A stretch of 64,000 bases of DNA from an uncultured Desulfuromusa sp. (GCF_963675815.1 NZ_OY776574.1:2474001-2538000), one strand, 5' to 3'; counted from the stretch's first letter, positions 51,902-60,146 are shown. Translations and numbers: made by a program. Notes: generated by a model from the sequence alone, not told the origin.

Positions 51902-51976
51902 GCATAACAAAAGTTTAAATACGGACGTTTATCTCCGCTGTGCTCCGATAAACGCCGGTTAAACTGGCGTTAGCCA
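51902..51976 (+). other. attC site of the CPBP cassette
   Basis: The left core GCATAAC (51902-51908) and right core GTTAGCC (51970-51976) bracket an imperfect hairpin: TAAC/GTTA, AGTTTAA/TTAAACT and CGTTTATC/GATAAACG, with unpaired bases between the arms. This is the fold of an integron attC. The 3' end of the gene abuts it and the next gene starts 26 bases on. Confidence 0.8.
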
Positions 51977-52001
51977 GACTTCACAACGCAGAGGGAACAC
52001 C

Positions 52002-53018
52002 ATGAATTTAAGATATATACTTTCTTTTCTCAACATTATGAAAATTCCAGGATTATATCCCATCATGAAAGACTGGCGGGCATTTATCAGGATGCATTTC
52101 ATCTTTTCTGCCCATGAATCCGGTTTGCTGAAAGCCCTTTCTACGCCGAGTAACAGGGATATGCTGATCAAAGAACTCAACGTAAAACGTCCAGAAGTCC
52201 TTGATGCCCTTTTGGAAGTGGGTTTAGCTTCCAAAGAGCTGGAGTTGAATAATGGCTTATTTAGTATCAAAGGAAAAAGATCTAAGGCAATTATGGAGAG
52301 CAATGGAGATATGCTCGCAGCAATGATACAAGGTAATGTCACTTATTACAGCGATGCCTACCGCAATGTGACCAATCGGATTCATGGCGGTGAACTTGGC
52401 GACGATCTGGACAAGATAGGGGATTTGGTAGCAAGGTTTTCAAAAATTGCCGAGCCAATCATTAAGAACTTTATCTCAAGTATTGTTCACGGCAAAAATC
52501 CCATGAGGATATTAGATATAGGATGTGGATCTGGGGTATTATTGAAATCCGCCTATGATTCCAACGGCAATGCAACGGGTGTCGGAATAGATATAGATGA
52601 AAAGGTAGTCCGACAGGCAGGCGAAAACATCTCCACATGGGGGCTCTCCGATCGATTTGAGATTCGCCATGGAGACATTCGTCATATATCCGGGGAGATG
52701 GGGACTTTCGATGTTATCACCTTATACAATCTTCTTTATTATTTCGACAAGGAAGCGCGTCTTAGTCTGATAAATAATCTTCGAGACATGCTACTCCCGA
52801 CAGGTGTGTTGGCTGTGGCAATGAGCTTTCATAGCAAAGGTAAGGACATGGCTACGGCAAATCTGAATATGGTTAACAGCTCTTTGAAAGGTCTTACGCC
52901 TCTTCCTCAACTAGATGATATTACATCAGTTTTGAAAAAGTGCGGCTTTGGTAAAATTGAAATCCACAGATTTATGCCTGGCAGTACATTTTATGGAATA
53001 GTTGCGACTCAGAATTGA
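52002..53018 (+). CDS. SAM-dependent methyltransferase (cassette gene)
   Basis: 338 residues. An N-terminal winged-helix-like region (~residues 30-95: MHFIFSAHESGLLKALSTP...) precedes a Rossmann methyltransferase domain with motif I ILDIGCGSGVLL near residue 170, GVGIDID and FDVITLYNLLYYF. The layout resembles O-methyltransferases with a dimerisation domain. The substrate is unknown. It lies between two attC sites, which marks it as an integron cassette. Confidence 0.85.
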   Translation: MNLRYILSFLNIMKIPGLYPIMKDWRAFIRMHFIFSAHESGLLKALSTPSNRDMLIKELNVKRPEVLDALLEVGLASKELELNNGLFSIKGKRSKAIMESNGDMLAAMIQGNVTYYSDAYRNVTNRIHGGELGDDLDKIGDLVARFSKIAEPIIKNFISSIVHGKNPMRILDIGCGSGVLLKSAYDSNGNATGVGIDIDEKVVRQAGENISTWGLSDRFEIRHGDIRHISGEMGTFDVITLYNLLYYFDKEARLSLINNLRDMLLPTGVLAVAMSFHSKGKDMATANLNMVNSSLKGLTPLPQLDDITSVLKKCGFGKIEIHRFMPGSTFYGIVATQN

Positions 53019-53049
53019 GCTTTATTAACTGATTATAACTAGCGGATTT

Positions 53050-53123
53050 GGCTAACCTCAGCTTTGAGAAGGATGCTCATTTCGCTACGCTTCATTCGCC
53101 TCTCTCAAGCCGGTCGTTGAGGC
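53050..53123 (+). other. attC site of the methyltransferase cassette
   Basis: Left core GGCTAAC (53050-53056) and right core GTTGAGG (53116-53122). Inner arms GCTTTGAGA and TCTCAAGC pair with one extrahelical base, typical of the attC L arm; CCTC/GAGG pair outside. The 30-base terminal structure is unpaired. Confidence 0.65.
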
Positions 53124-53150
53124 TGTAGAAAAAACCTAAAACATGTTACA

Positions 53151-53349
53151 GAATCGGGGGACATTACAGAATCGGGGGACATAATACCTATTTAAAAATA
53201 CGAAAACCGGTCGACTTTTGGGAGAGAAGCAATTCATTATTGATCTGGAGAAGTTAACCGGTCTTGAAAACAGCGGGGAGGCCCCGAGTTGACAGGAAAT
53301 AGGTATTATGTCCCCGGAATATTTCGGTATTATGTCCCCGGAATATTTC
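53151..53349. mobile_element. MITE-like inverted-repeat element, copy A
   Basis: Core 53174-53315 is bounded by GGGGGACATAATACCTATTT and its inverted partner AAATAGGTATTATGTCCCC. The interior (CGAAAACCGG...AACCGGTCTTGAAAACAGCGGGGAGGCC) matches copy C nearly base for base. Partial copies of the tips lie outside: CGGGGGACAT at 53155-53164 and TATTATGTCCCCGGAATATTT at about 53329-53348. It has no coding capacity. It is one of three copies in the island. Confidence 0.88.
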
Positions 53350-53350
53350 C

Positions 53351-53569
53351 CCAAAGATCGGCCAGCCAGTACCAGGAGAACATGCACTCGCAGCCGACCA
53401 CCAAGCCGACACGATAAGGCTTGATCAGTTTCAGAAGGGACTTCGGGCGGGTGGGAATATTCTTGTGAACGACCACCTCACCGACAGAATTGATGATGCA
53501 GACATACATGGCATCACAATGAAGATTGATACCACAATAAAAATTGTGCTGTTTGGTGTAGAATCTCAT
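53351..53569 (-). pseudogene. IS110-family transposase, N-terminal remnant
   Basis: Residues 1-73 read MRFYTKQHNFYCGINLHCDA and continue with VGEVVVHKNI and VVGCECMFSWYWLADLW. This resembles the start of IS110-type (DEDD) transposases, including the first catalytic Asp region (degenerate: GINLH in place of GIDLH). After Leu-Trp the frame runs into the MITE copy A and stops. The rest of the transposase is gone, so it cannot be active. The region up to 53798 shows no other gene. Confidence 0.78.
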
Positions 53570-53798
53570 ATGCAGGCTCCTTTGTTTGAGGGTTTAGTCG
53601 TTTCTCAAAGTTTACCGGATGGTCCGGTATTTAGGAGGGGGCCTGCACTAGTATCAAGACAATCAACCGGATGGAAAATACGTCTGCGCTAAATTGAAAA
53701 GCAAAATCTAAAATTGCAGTGGTCGGCCAGCAGTTCGTCGCCGCCGGTTATCATGAACCGTTCAGCAGCCACGAGTGGCAATATATCAGGAGGTTTTG

Positions 53799-54719
53799 GT
53801 GCCAGAGAAATTTGTCCCCGTGGATGGCAGGTTACTTTGGAGTCATTCTGTCGGCTCGGACGAACGGGACGTCATACTATTGGTTTCAGGTGCGAATGCA
53901 TCAGCTTTGATGTGGCCGGATGAATTCGTTGAACTGCTCGTGTCCAAGGGATATCGCGTGATTCGGTATGATCATCGTGATACTGGACGCTCTACCTTTA
54001 TTGGGTTTGATGATGCCCCCTATACCTTGGAGGATCTGGCGTCCGATGCGGTATTAATTCTCGACGCGTGGGAAGTGGGCAAGGCTCATGTTGTTGGCTT
54101 ATCGATAGGCGCGACGTTAGGCCAAGTGCTTGCGCTTGATCATTCGGATCGGCTCTACAGTTTGACCATCATGTGTGGAGCAGCACTCGATGTGGACTTC
54201 GTCGGCAATATCGGACGGGCCTTTTCAGGAGAAAGTTCACCGGATGGTTTGCCCCTTCCAAACAAGGAGGTGCTTGAAGCGCTCTCTGCGCGAGCAACGC
54301 CCTCAGAGAGTATGGAGGAAGAACTTGATCGTCGCGTAAAAGAATGGGGCCTCCTTTCAGGAGAAAAGCTCGAGTTTGATGCGGCTGATTTTCGGCTCCG
54401 TGAGCAACGATGTATAGATCATGCCGGAACTTGGGTACAGCCCGGAAATCACGCGAGGGCAGCGCCACTACCTCTATCCAGAGGGAGGGAACTGAGCAAG
54501 GTGAGCGTTCCGGCCTTGGTGATTCAGGGCTCTGAGGACCCTCTCAATCCGCCACCCCACGGCAAGCACATTGCGGATTTGTTGAGGAACGGTCGCCTGG
54601 TTGAAGTTGACGGTCTTGGGCACTGTCTTCCAAAAGCTTTGCTGCCTCGGATAGCAGATGAAATTGCCCATCATGCTGAACAAAGCCATGCAGCCGACGC
54701 TCGTACCTCGCGCGGCTGA
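53799..54719 (+). CDS. Alpha/beta hydrolase (cassette gene)
   Basis: 306 residues. Nucleophile elbow GLSIGA (Ser), acid in QGSEDPLNPP and His in GLGHCLP give a full catalytic triad; VSGANASALMW is the oxyanion region. GTG 53799 is chosen because AGGAGG lies 5 bases before it; the frame is open to GTG 53775. It resembles the esterase/epoxide-hydrolase-like group; the substrate is unknown. The GC content is higher than that of its cassette neighbours. Its stop falls inside an attC. Confidence 0.85.
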   Translation: MPEKFVPVDGRLLWSHSVGSDERDVILLVSGANASALMWPDEFVELLVSKGYRVIRYDHRDTGRSTFIGFDDAPYTLEDLASDAVLILDAWEVGKAHVVGLSIGATLGQVLALDHSDRLYSLTIMCGAALDVDFVGNIGRAFSGESSPDGLPLPNKEVLEALSARATPSESMEEELDRRVKEWGLLSGEKLEFDAADFRLREQRCIDHAGTWVQPGNHARAAPLPLSRGRELSKVSVPALVIQGSEDPLNPPPHGKHIADLLRNGRLVEVDGLGHCLPKALLPRIADEIAHHAEQSHAADARTSRG

Positions 54720-54734
54720 TGGCTGGCGTTATAC
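54675..54734 (+). other. attC site of the hydrolase cassette
   Basis: A classic 60-base element. The left core GCTGAAC (54675-54681) and right core GTTATAC (54728-54734) enclose AGCC-ATG-CAGCCG-A-CGC paired with GCG-CGGCTG-AT-GGCT around a 9-base loop. The hydrolase stop codon lies within it. This is the best-preserved attC in the island. Confidence 0.88.
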
Positions 54735-54767
54735 GGCGCGGTTTGACAACCTAGGAGAATTGAAGAA

Positions 54768-55664
54768 ATGAATTCGTACGTTTTCGTTGACCGCCAAGTA
54801 CCAGTTCAAAATGAAGTATTTTTAGATCACACAGCACATTTTTATTCAGATCTAAATAGTGCAGGTGCCCAACTAGAGAGGCTTGGATTTTCTGTGTCAG
54901 GTATCAATATGCAAAAAAATCTCGGTGCCGACGGATTACTTTCGCCTTCTGGAACATCAAACAGGCTTGTTCGACTTCGGCGAGGGTTTCTGGAGATTCT
55001 TGCGGCTACTCACGCAACGCCACTTGCAGATCAGCTAAGAAGTGCTCTTTCACGTTATGAAGGAATACATCTCTTGGCATTTTCTCATACGGATTTGGAA
55101 TCGCAGCGTGTTCGTTTGGTTCAGTCTGGTTTTGCTATGCAGCCGATGGTTCATATGCGACGCAAAGCACAGGAATCAGGCAAAGAGGTGGCATGGTCTG
55201 TTTTGCGTACAGAACCCCATGTAATGAGTGAAGGTAGGATTCAATTCGTTTATCCACATACTCCAGAGTTATCCTGGCCAGCGGGGTCTTTTACGCATCC
55301 GAATAGAGCCGATAGCCTGACGGGGGTAATAATATGTGTAAGTGATACTGATGAAGCACTGTTACGCTATGCAAATTTTCTGGGCATTAATGCAAAAAAT
55401 TCCAAGTTCTATCTTGATCGGGGTTGTGTGAAAATTGCTACACTGGAAGAAGCCAGAAAAATACTTCCTGATTTAGTGGCTCCCGATTTACCCTTTATCT
55501 GTGGCGTCACTATCGCCACAGACGATCTTGATCGTACGCGAGAAATTATCCGCTCTAATGGAATAGTACCAGTTCTGGACTCAACTTCAATGATGTGGAT
55601 TGAGCCAAAAGATGCTTTAGGGTGCTATATGGGATTTCATCAACAGACACATATTCCAATTTAA
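54768..55664 (+). CDS. VOC/glyoxalase-like domain protein (cassette gene)
   Basis: 298 residues forming two VOC-like halves. The first begins DHTAHFYSDLNSAGAQLERLGFSVSG; the second includes LTGVIICVSDTDEALLRYANFLGI. These resemble the glyoxalase-like PF13468 group, in which the first His (DHTAHF) may bind metal. The function is unknown. AGGAG precedes ATG 54768. The gene ends at the start of an attC (TTTAAC at 55660-55665) whose remainder appears lost next to MITE copy B. Confidence 0.75.
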   Translation: MNSYVFVDRQVPVQNEVFLDHTAHFYSDLNSAGAQLERLGFSVSGINMQKNLGADGLLSPSGTSNRLVRLRRGFLEILAATHATPLADQLRSALSRYEGIHLLAFSHTDLESQRVRLVQSGFAMQPMVHMRRKAQESGKEVAWSVLRTEPHVMSEGRIQFVYPHTPELSWPAGSFTHPNRADSLTGVIICVSDTDEALLRYANFLGINAKNSKFYLDRGCVKIATLEEARKILPDLVAPDLPFICGVTIATDDLDRTREIIRSNGIVPVLDSTSMMWIEPKDALGCYMGFHQQTHIPI

Positions 55665-55726
55665 CAAATAATGCTTCGTTCTGAAAAAATCACAGGCCGT
55701 AAACCCTTGGAGCAGCCGTAGAATTA

Positions 55727-55985
55727 GAATCGGGGGACATAGAATCGGGGGACATAATACCTATTTAGAAATCTCGCGGGTGAAAAAAGAAACCGTTAAC
55801 CTGCGTACCTACCCGCGAAAAGCGGACATCTTTTCTGATGATCAAGATCGACTTGCCTATTTAAAAAATACGAAAACCGGTTGTAAAAACAGCGAGGAGG
55901 CCACGAGTTGACAGGAAATAGGTATTATGTCCCCAGAATACTCAATGTCCCCAGAATACTCAGAATACTCCCCCAGAATACTCCG
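55727..55985. mobile_element. MITE-like inverted-repeat element, copy B (rearranged)
   Basis: The core 55747-55934 has the same tips as copies A and C. About 95 bases in the left part (~55768-55862, with a CGCGGGT...ACCCGCG hairpin) are foreign to the other copies, and the central segment they share is missing. Tip fragments are again repeated outside: CGGGGGACAT at 55731-55740, and a run of CCCCAGAATACTC-like units to about 55983. With the flanks it fills the gap between the VOC and LysR genes. Confidence 0.82.
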
Positions 55986-56075
55986 ATTGTGGGCTTGCCA
56001 GGAAGGTGGTGCTACGCCTTTTTGGTCAAAAATCTACGCCAGCGCGACGGGGATATCATCAATTAAGGTGGGCAA

Positions 56076-56963
56076 TCACTCAATTGAGTTTTCCAAAATA
56101 TAATCAATAAAGCTATTTACGACAGGGTTGTCTGTATTTTTCAAGTGACACGCTGTGATCACAAGTTCAGGAATATTGTCCTTTATCGCTACTGTTGTTA
56201 CTCCCGGCTTCTGTTGTTGGGTTGTGGATTCAGGCACAATTGCCAAACCGAATCCTGCTGCGACCAGCGATAGGATTGTTTGATAAGACTCAGCTTCTTC
56301 GGCAATATGTGGTATTTTTCCGGTTTTTCTGAATATTTTTAACCAGGTATCATACAGGTCGGGTTGGATGGACCGGGGATAAAAAATAAGTGGCTCGCTT
56401 ACAATTTCATTAATAGCTATCTGTTCTTTTTCTGCATAAGGGTGCTGGATCGGAACTGCGGCCAGATAAGTTTCTTTATGAACAGGATAGAGTTGCAGAT
56501 TTTTGGGTTCTTGGCCGTAGAACCGTAAAAAACCGACATCCAAAAGACCTTTCTGGATCTGCTCAAGCTGTGTTTTGGTATTGAGATGTTTTAATACTAC
56601 CTTGACAGCCGGATAAGTCTTTTTGAAGTTCCGCAGAAAAGAGGGCAAACAACTATCCATAGCAGGCCCGACATAGCCGATTGATACCAGACCGCTTTTT
56701 CCTCTGGAGACAGCACGCGCATCTTCCACAGCGTAATCTATAAGGGATAAAACGTTTTGGCAGTGCCTGGCGAAATTCTCTCCCGCCTTTGTCAGTTTGA
56801 CATTTCTTTTATCTCTTATAAAAAGAGCGATATCCAACTCTTCTTCCAATTTAATGATTTGTTGGCTCAAGGGTGGTTGCGACATATGCAGCCGTTTGGC
56901 TGCTCTGCCAAAATGTAATTCATCTGCAACAGCCAGGAAATACCTGATACTTCTCAATTCCAT
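56076..56963 (-). CDS. LysR-family transcriptional regulator
   Basis: 295 residues. The N-terminal winged helix-turn-helix (ELRSIRYFLAVADELHFGRAAKRLHMSQPPLSQQIIKLEEEL) is followed by a two-lobed effector domain. It is divergent from the carboxymuconolactone-decarboxylase-like gene, the usual layout for a LysR regulator and its target. The 130-base gap between them is AT-rich; I see no clear T-N11-A box that stands out. Confidence 0.92.
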   Translation of the reverse strand: MELRSIRYFLAVADELHFGRAAKRLHMSQPPLSQQIIKLEEELDIALFIRDKRNVKLTKAGENFARHCQNVLSLIDYAVEDARAVSRGKSGLVSIGYVGPAMDSCLPSFLRNFKKTYPAVKVVLKHLNTKTQLEQIQKGLLDVGFLRFYGQEPKNLQLYPVHKETYLAAVPIQHPYAEKEQIAINEIVSEPLIFYPRSIQPDLYDTWLKIFRKTGKIPHIAEEAESYQTILSLVAAGFGLAIVPESTTQQQKPGVTTVAIKDNIPELVITACHLKNTDNPVVNSFIDYILENSIE

Positions 56964-57093
56964 CTTAGCCTCACAATATCATGATTCGAAAATCGTCTTA
57001 AATCTAAGAATAAAGATATTGGACGTATTTATCAAGCAGGTTTATTCTTCTCTTAGACATGAACAAGAAACGACCTATATGGAGGATTGAGCA

Positions 57094-57471
57094 ATGGAAT
57101 CAGAGAGATATAAAACTGGACTGGCCAAGTTGTCTGAAATTGACGGGGAACAGGGAGAGAGGGTTGTAGAAGCATTGAAAGACATCTCACCGGATTTTGC
57201 GGAGCTGTTAATAGCGTTTCCATTTGGTGATGTTTACAGTCGCCCGGGGTTGGATCTCAAGTCCAGGGAGATTGCTACAGTGGCAGCATTGACAGCCATG
57301 GGGACTGCCGCACCACAACTAAAAGTCCATGTGCAAGCAGCTTTGAACGTCGGTTGTAGTCGCGAGGAGGTTATTGAAATTATGATCCAAATGGCTGTGT
57401 ATGCTGGTTTTCCGGCTGCTTTGAACGGTTTGTTCATCGCAAAAGAAGTCTTTGCTGACAATGGTTTATAA
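57094..57471 (+). CDS. Carboxymuconolactone decarboxylase-family protein
   Basis: 125 residues with the family core: SREIATVAALTAMGTAAPQLKVHVQAALNVGCSREEVIEIMIQMAVYAGFPAALNGLF. It lacks the CxxC of AhpD peroxidase-type members, so it belongs to the decarboxylase-like or uncharacterised branch. It overlaps the beta-propeller gene by one base. The reaction is not deducible; control by the divergent LysR protein is likely. Confidence 0.88.
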   Translation: MESERYKTGLAKLSEIDGEQGERVVEALKDISPDFAELLIAFPFGDVYSRPGLDLKSREIATVAALTAMGTAAPQLKVHVQAALNVGCSREEVIEIMIQMAVYAGFPAALNGLFIAKEVFADNGL

Positions 57472-58421
57472 TGAGGAATTGTATGAAACATTTTGAACAC
57501 ACCATCCTGTTATGTCTTTTGGCCGTACCATGCCTGCTTGCTCTCTGTCCCCATACTGCATTATCTGCCACCACTGTACCTTTAAAGTTATACAGCGGTC
57601 TCAATTCCCCTGTCGGAATTGGATTTGATTCAAAGAGAAACCTGTATATCGCCGAATGGGGTGCGGGGAAAGTGACACGCATAGCTGCTTCGGGAAAGAG
57701 AAGTACTTTTGCAGATTCTCTCAATGGGCCGTCAGGACTGGCAATTGATAAAGATGATAATGTTTATGTTGCCTCTTACTCAGACGATTTGATTTATAAA
57801 TTTACCCCATCCGGTCAACGTAGTTTCTTTGCCCAAGGCCTGGCGACACCGGCAGGATTGTCATTTGATGAAAAAGGGAACCTGCTGGTTGCTAATAGGC
57901 AAACAAATGAAATCTTATCATTTTCACCCGATCTCAAAAGACAGACAATTGCAACAGGTCTGCAAACTCCGGTCGGAGCAGTTATAACCTCTCGGGGGAA
58001 CTATTTCGTCTCGAATATAAATGGTGGCATAACTTTGGTTACTCCCGACCAAAAAGCCAGAACAATAAACTCTCAACTTGTTCGACCTGGTCCTGGAATC
58101 ACAATCGATACCTCTGATCACGCATATGTTGTCGATTATGGCAGCACAACTGTCTATCGTATAGACTTAACAGGAAATCTTGTTTTGATTGCAGATGATT
58201 TGCCGAGCCCGGCCGGAATCACGCTGAATAATGAGGCACTTTATGTCGCTACATGGGGAGATGGAGCAATATATAAAATTGATTTACCTAAAAACCATAA
58301 GTTCCAAAATTGGACATATAAATCAGCTAAAAGAATCGGGGGACATAATACCTATTTAAAAATACGAAAACCGGTAGACTCTTGGGAGAGAAACAATTCA
58401 TTATTGATCCGGAGAAATTAA
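57471..58421 (+). CDS. Exported beta-propeller (SMP-30/NHL-like) protein, C-terminus replaced by MITE
   Basis: 316 residues as read. A signal peptide (HTILLCLLAVPCLLALCPHTALSA) is followed by six or so NHL/SMP-30-like blades with repeating GLAIDKDDNVYVASY, GLSFDEKGNLLVANR and GITIDTSDHAYVVDY units. The last ~32 residues (from about RIGGHNTYLKI) are encoded by MITE copy C, so the native end is lost. The frame remains open through the insertion. A periplasmic lactonase-like role is possible but unproved. Confidence 0.75.
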   Translation: MRNCMKHFEHTILLCLLAVPCLLALCPHTALSATTVPLKLYSGLNSPVGIGFDSKRNLYIAEWGAGKVTRIAASGKRSTFADSLNGPSGLAIDKDDNVYVASYSDDLIYKFTPSGQRSFFAQGLATPAGLSFDEKGNLLVANRQTNEILSFSPDLKRQTIATGLQTPVGAVITSRGNYFVSNINGGITLVTPDQKARTINSQLVRPGPGITIDTSDHAYVVDYGSTTVYRIDLTGNLVLIADDLPSPAGITLNNEALYVATWGDGAIYKIDLPKNHKFQNWTYKSAKRIGGHNTYLKIRKPVDSWERNNSLLIRRN

Positions 58422-58482
58422 CCGGTCTTGAAAACAGCGGGGAGGCCCCGAGTTGACAGGAAATAGGTATTATGTCCCTGGA
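58333..58482. mobile_element. MITE-like inverted-repeat element, copy C
   Basis: The core 58338-58478 carries the left tip GGGGGACATAATACCTATTT and right tip AAATAGGTATTATGTCCC. The interior is near-identical to copy A. It has no tandem tip fragments, so this may be the least altered copy. It sits at the 3' end of the beta-propeller gene. Confidence 0.88.
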
Positions 58483-58574
58483 ATATTCGTTCAAGTTTCA
58501 TAATTCACTGCTTCCCCCCTCCAAAGCTCAGGAAATAATTCTCATAATTTTTTCTTGATAATTCTGTTTAGGGT

Positions 58575-58591
58575 ATATACACTGCGTATAT
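58575..58591. promoter_or_regulatory. Inverted repeat over the marR start
   Basis: ATATAC-ACTGC-GTATAT overlaps the marR start codon (ATG 58590). A TTGATA box at 58554-58559 precedes it. Position and symmetry fit an autoregulatory operator. Confidence 0.45.
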
Positions 58592-59036
58592 GAAAAAAAT
58601 AAAGCAAAAACTTCACTATGTATTGAAATTGGCCCAGCAAATGGAGACTAAACCGAAAAAGTATGGCACTGATATAATGCTTACTGGCGTAGAAATTCAT
58701 CTCATTGAGCTTGTCGGAGATAACGAAAACTCCAGTGTGACCGATGTGGCAAAATTGTTTGGAGTGACTAAAGGCGCGGTCTCACAACGTTTCAAAAAGC
58801 TTGAACATAAAGAGCTCATTAAAAAAAATATCGACCCGGCCAACGCATCCCGAACAGTTGTAACCCTTACATCAAAAGGTAAGGTAGCGTATTTTGCCCA
58901 TAAACACTGGCATGAAACCATGGATGGTAGTTACACGGAGTATTGGAAAACCCTTGGGCCAGAAAAAGTTGCTACCATAGAGGAATTTTTAACCCAGATC
59001 GAATATTTCTTTCAACACATGCTCGCAAAAGAATAG
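58590..59036 (+). CDS. MarR-family transcriptional regulator
   Basis: 148 residues with a winged helix-turn-helix: SSVTDVAKLFGVTKGAVSQRFKKLEHKELIKKNIDPANASRTVVTLTSKGK. The wing (DPANASRTVVTLT) is typical. Flanking helices would form the dimer interface. It lies 58 bases before a methyltransferase gene in the same direction, probably its target. Confidence 0.88.
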   Translation: MKKIKQKLHYVLKLAQQMETKPKKYGTDIMLTGVEIHLIELVGDNENSSVTDVAKLFGVTKGAVSQRFKKLEHKELIKKNIDPANASRTVVTLTSKGKVAYFAHKHWHETMDGSYTEYWKTLGPEKVATIEEFLTQIEYFFQHMLAKE

Positions 59037-59094
59037 TTTTTTTTCTTTAAAGTGTATACTAGCTAAACTCTTGAATAAATATAGGAGAAACATC

Positions 59095-59658
59095 ATGATC
59101 TATGAAAACAAACAGCATATATGCCCGGTAGAAAATGCAGACAGCTTAGACAATGTCATCAGAAAATGGCTTCAGAACCCTGGAAAAATCCTCCGTCCCT
59201 ATATACAGCCCGGCATGTCGGTGATGGATTTTGGCTGCGGCCCTGGCTTTTTCACAATGAAAATGGCTCAAATGGTAAAGGATGGTGGGACGGTGTTTGC
59301 CGTAGACCTTCAGGAAGGCATGCTTCAGAAACTCAAAGAAAAAATCCAGTCAACTGAGTTGGAAGATCGTATTAAGCTACATCAATGCAAAGAGAGCGGC
59401 ATTGGAGTATCAGAATCGCTCGATTTTGTGCTGGCGTTTTATGTGGTTCATGAAGTGCCGGACCAGGAGGCCTTTTTTTATGAGCTAAAATCCATTGTTA
59501 AACCAGGTGGCACAGTACTGATTGCAGAGCCTCCGTTTCATGTATCAAAAAAGGCGTTTCAAAAATGCATTCAAAAAGCTCGAAAAGCTGGCTTCAATGC
59601 CGAAAAGGGACCGAGTGTTATACTGAGCAAGACAGCTTTGTTGAGTACTGGTCAATAG
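59095..59658 (+). CDS. Class I SAM-dependent methyltransferase
   Basis: 187 residues, UbiE/ArsM-like fold. Motif I is VMDFGCGPGFFTMKMAQ, the acidic loop is VFAVDLQEGML, and motif II/III is LDFVLAFYVVHEVPDQEAFFYELKSIVKPGGTVLIAEP. ATG 59095 follows AGGAG; the frame is open from 59071. The substrate is unknown. With the upstream MarR gene it forms a small regulated pair. Confidence 0.88.
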   Translation: MIYENKQHICPVENADSLDNVIRKWLQNPGKILRPYIQPGMSVMDFGCGPGFFTMKMAQMVKDGGTVFAVDLQEGMLQKLKEKIQSTELEDRIKLHQCKESGIGVSESLDFVLAFYVVHEVPDQEAFFYELKSIVKPGGTVLIAEPPFHVSKKAFQKCIQKARKAGFNAEKGPSVILSKTALLSTGQ

Positions 59659-59747
59659 CGTAAGTTCTCAATAAGTCCGGGTAAGAAGAGAACGGCCAGT
59701 AAAATTCAGTATCCTATTCAAAATTCATGGTAATGGACGGTTTATGC

Positions 59748-59902
59748 TTGGAGTGTCTAAAATGGCCTTTTTCGATTGCTCAATTTTTGGACCTCTTTTG
59801 CGTCGTTGAAAAGTCTATCAGATAAGGCGTTTTAGCCGATTTTAGCAGGCCCAAAAACCGAGCAAAAAAGGAGGGCCCAAAAGCGGGTTTTTAGACACCC
59901 TA
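59748..59902. mobile_element. Second MITE-like element with 8-bp target duplication
   Basis: Ends carry GTGTCTAAAA (59753-59762) and the inverse TTTTAGACAC (59889-59898). They are flanked by the direct repeat GTTTATGC (59740-59747 and 59903-59910). Extended imperfect pairing continues inward (GCTC-AATTTTTGG against CCAAAAACCGAGC). No gene is inside. It is unrelated to the GGGGGACATAATACC family. Confidence 0.7.
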
Positions 59903-60146
59903 GTTTATGCCTGCAATTAAGCAAGTCCTGTTCAATTTCAGTCCAATGCTTTCCAAGGTAACTTCCAAGCTGGTTGGTTTTCATACCGCCCACACCGGAG
60001 GCACCTTTGTTGGCACAGATCTGTTTCCATGCCAGGATTTTGTTATTACGTTCGAGAATCATCTCCCATAATCGGTCGCTTTTTCCCAGACGTTCGACAA
60101 TCTGTGACGCTGGGAACAGTTCCACCTGCTGTGGCCCCCTGTTCAC
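59903..60146 (-). pseudogene. Group II intron reverse transcriptase/maturase, N-terminal remnant
   Basis: Starts at GTG 60146 behind AGGAGG. It reads VNRGPQQVELFPASQIVERL, followed later by NKILAWKQICANKGASGVGGM and LGSYLGKHWTEIEQDLLN. This is the usual start of intron-encoded proteins (the NKGASGVDGM-type RT0/RT1 region). The frame is cut by the second MITE at 59902; only a few plausible residues continue beyond. No RT catalytic YxDD region is left, so the intron cannot move on its own. Confidence 0.82.

Noticed and set aside
53151..55985. CRISPR array suggested by repeated GGGGACAT units
   Set aside because: The repeats are few, unevenly spaced and inverted, without spacer-sized gaps. They are MITE tips.
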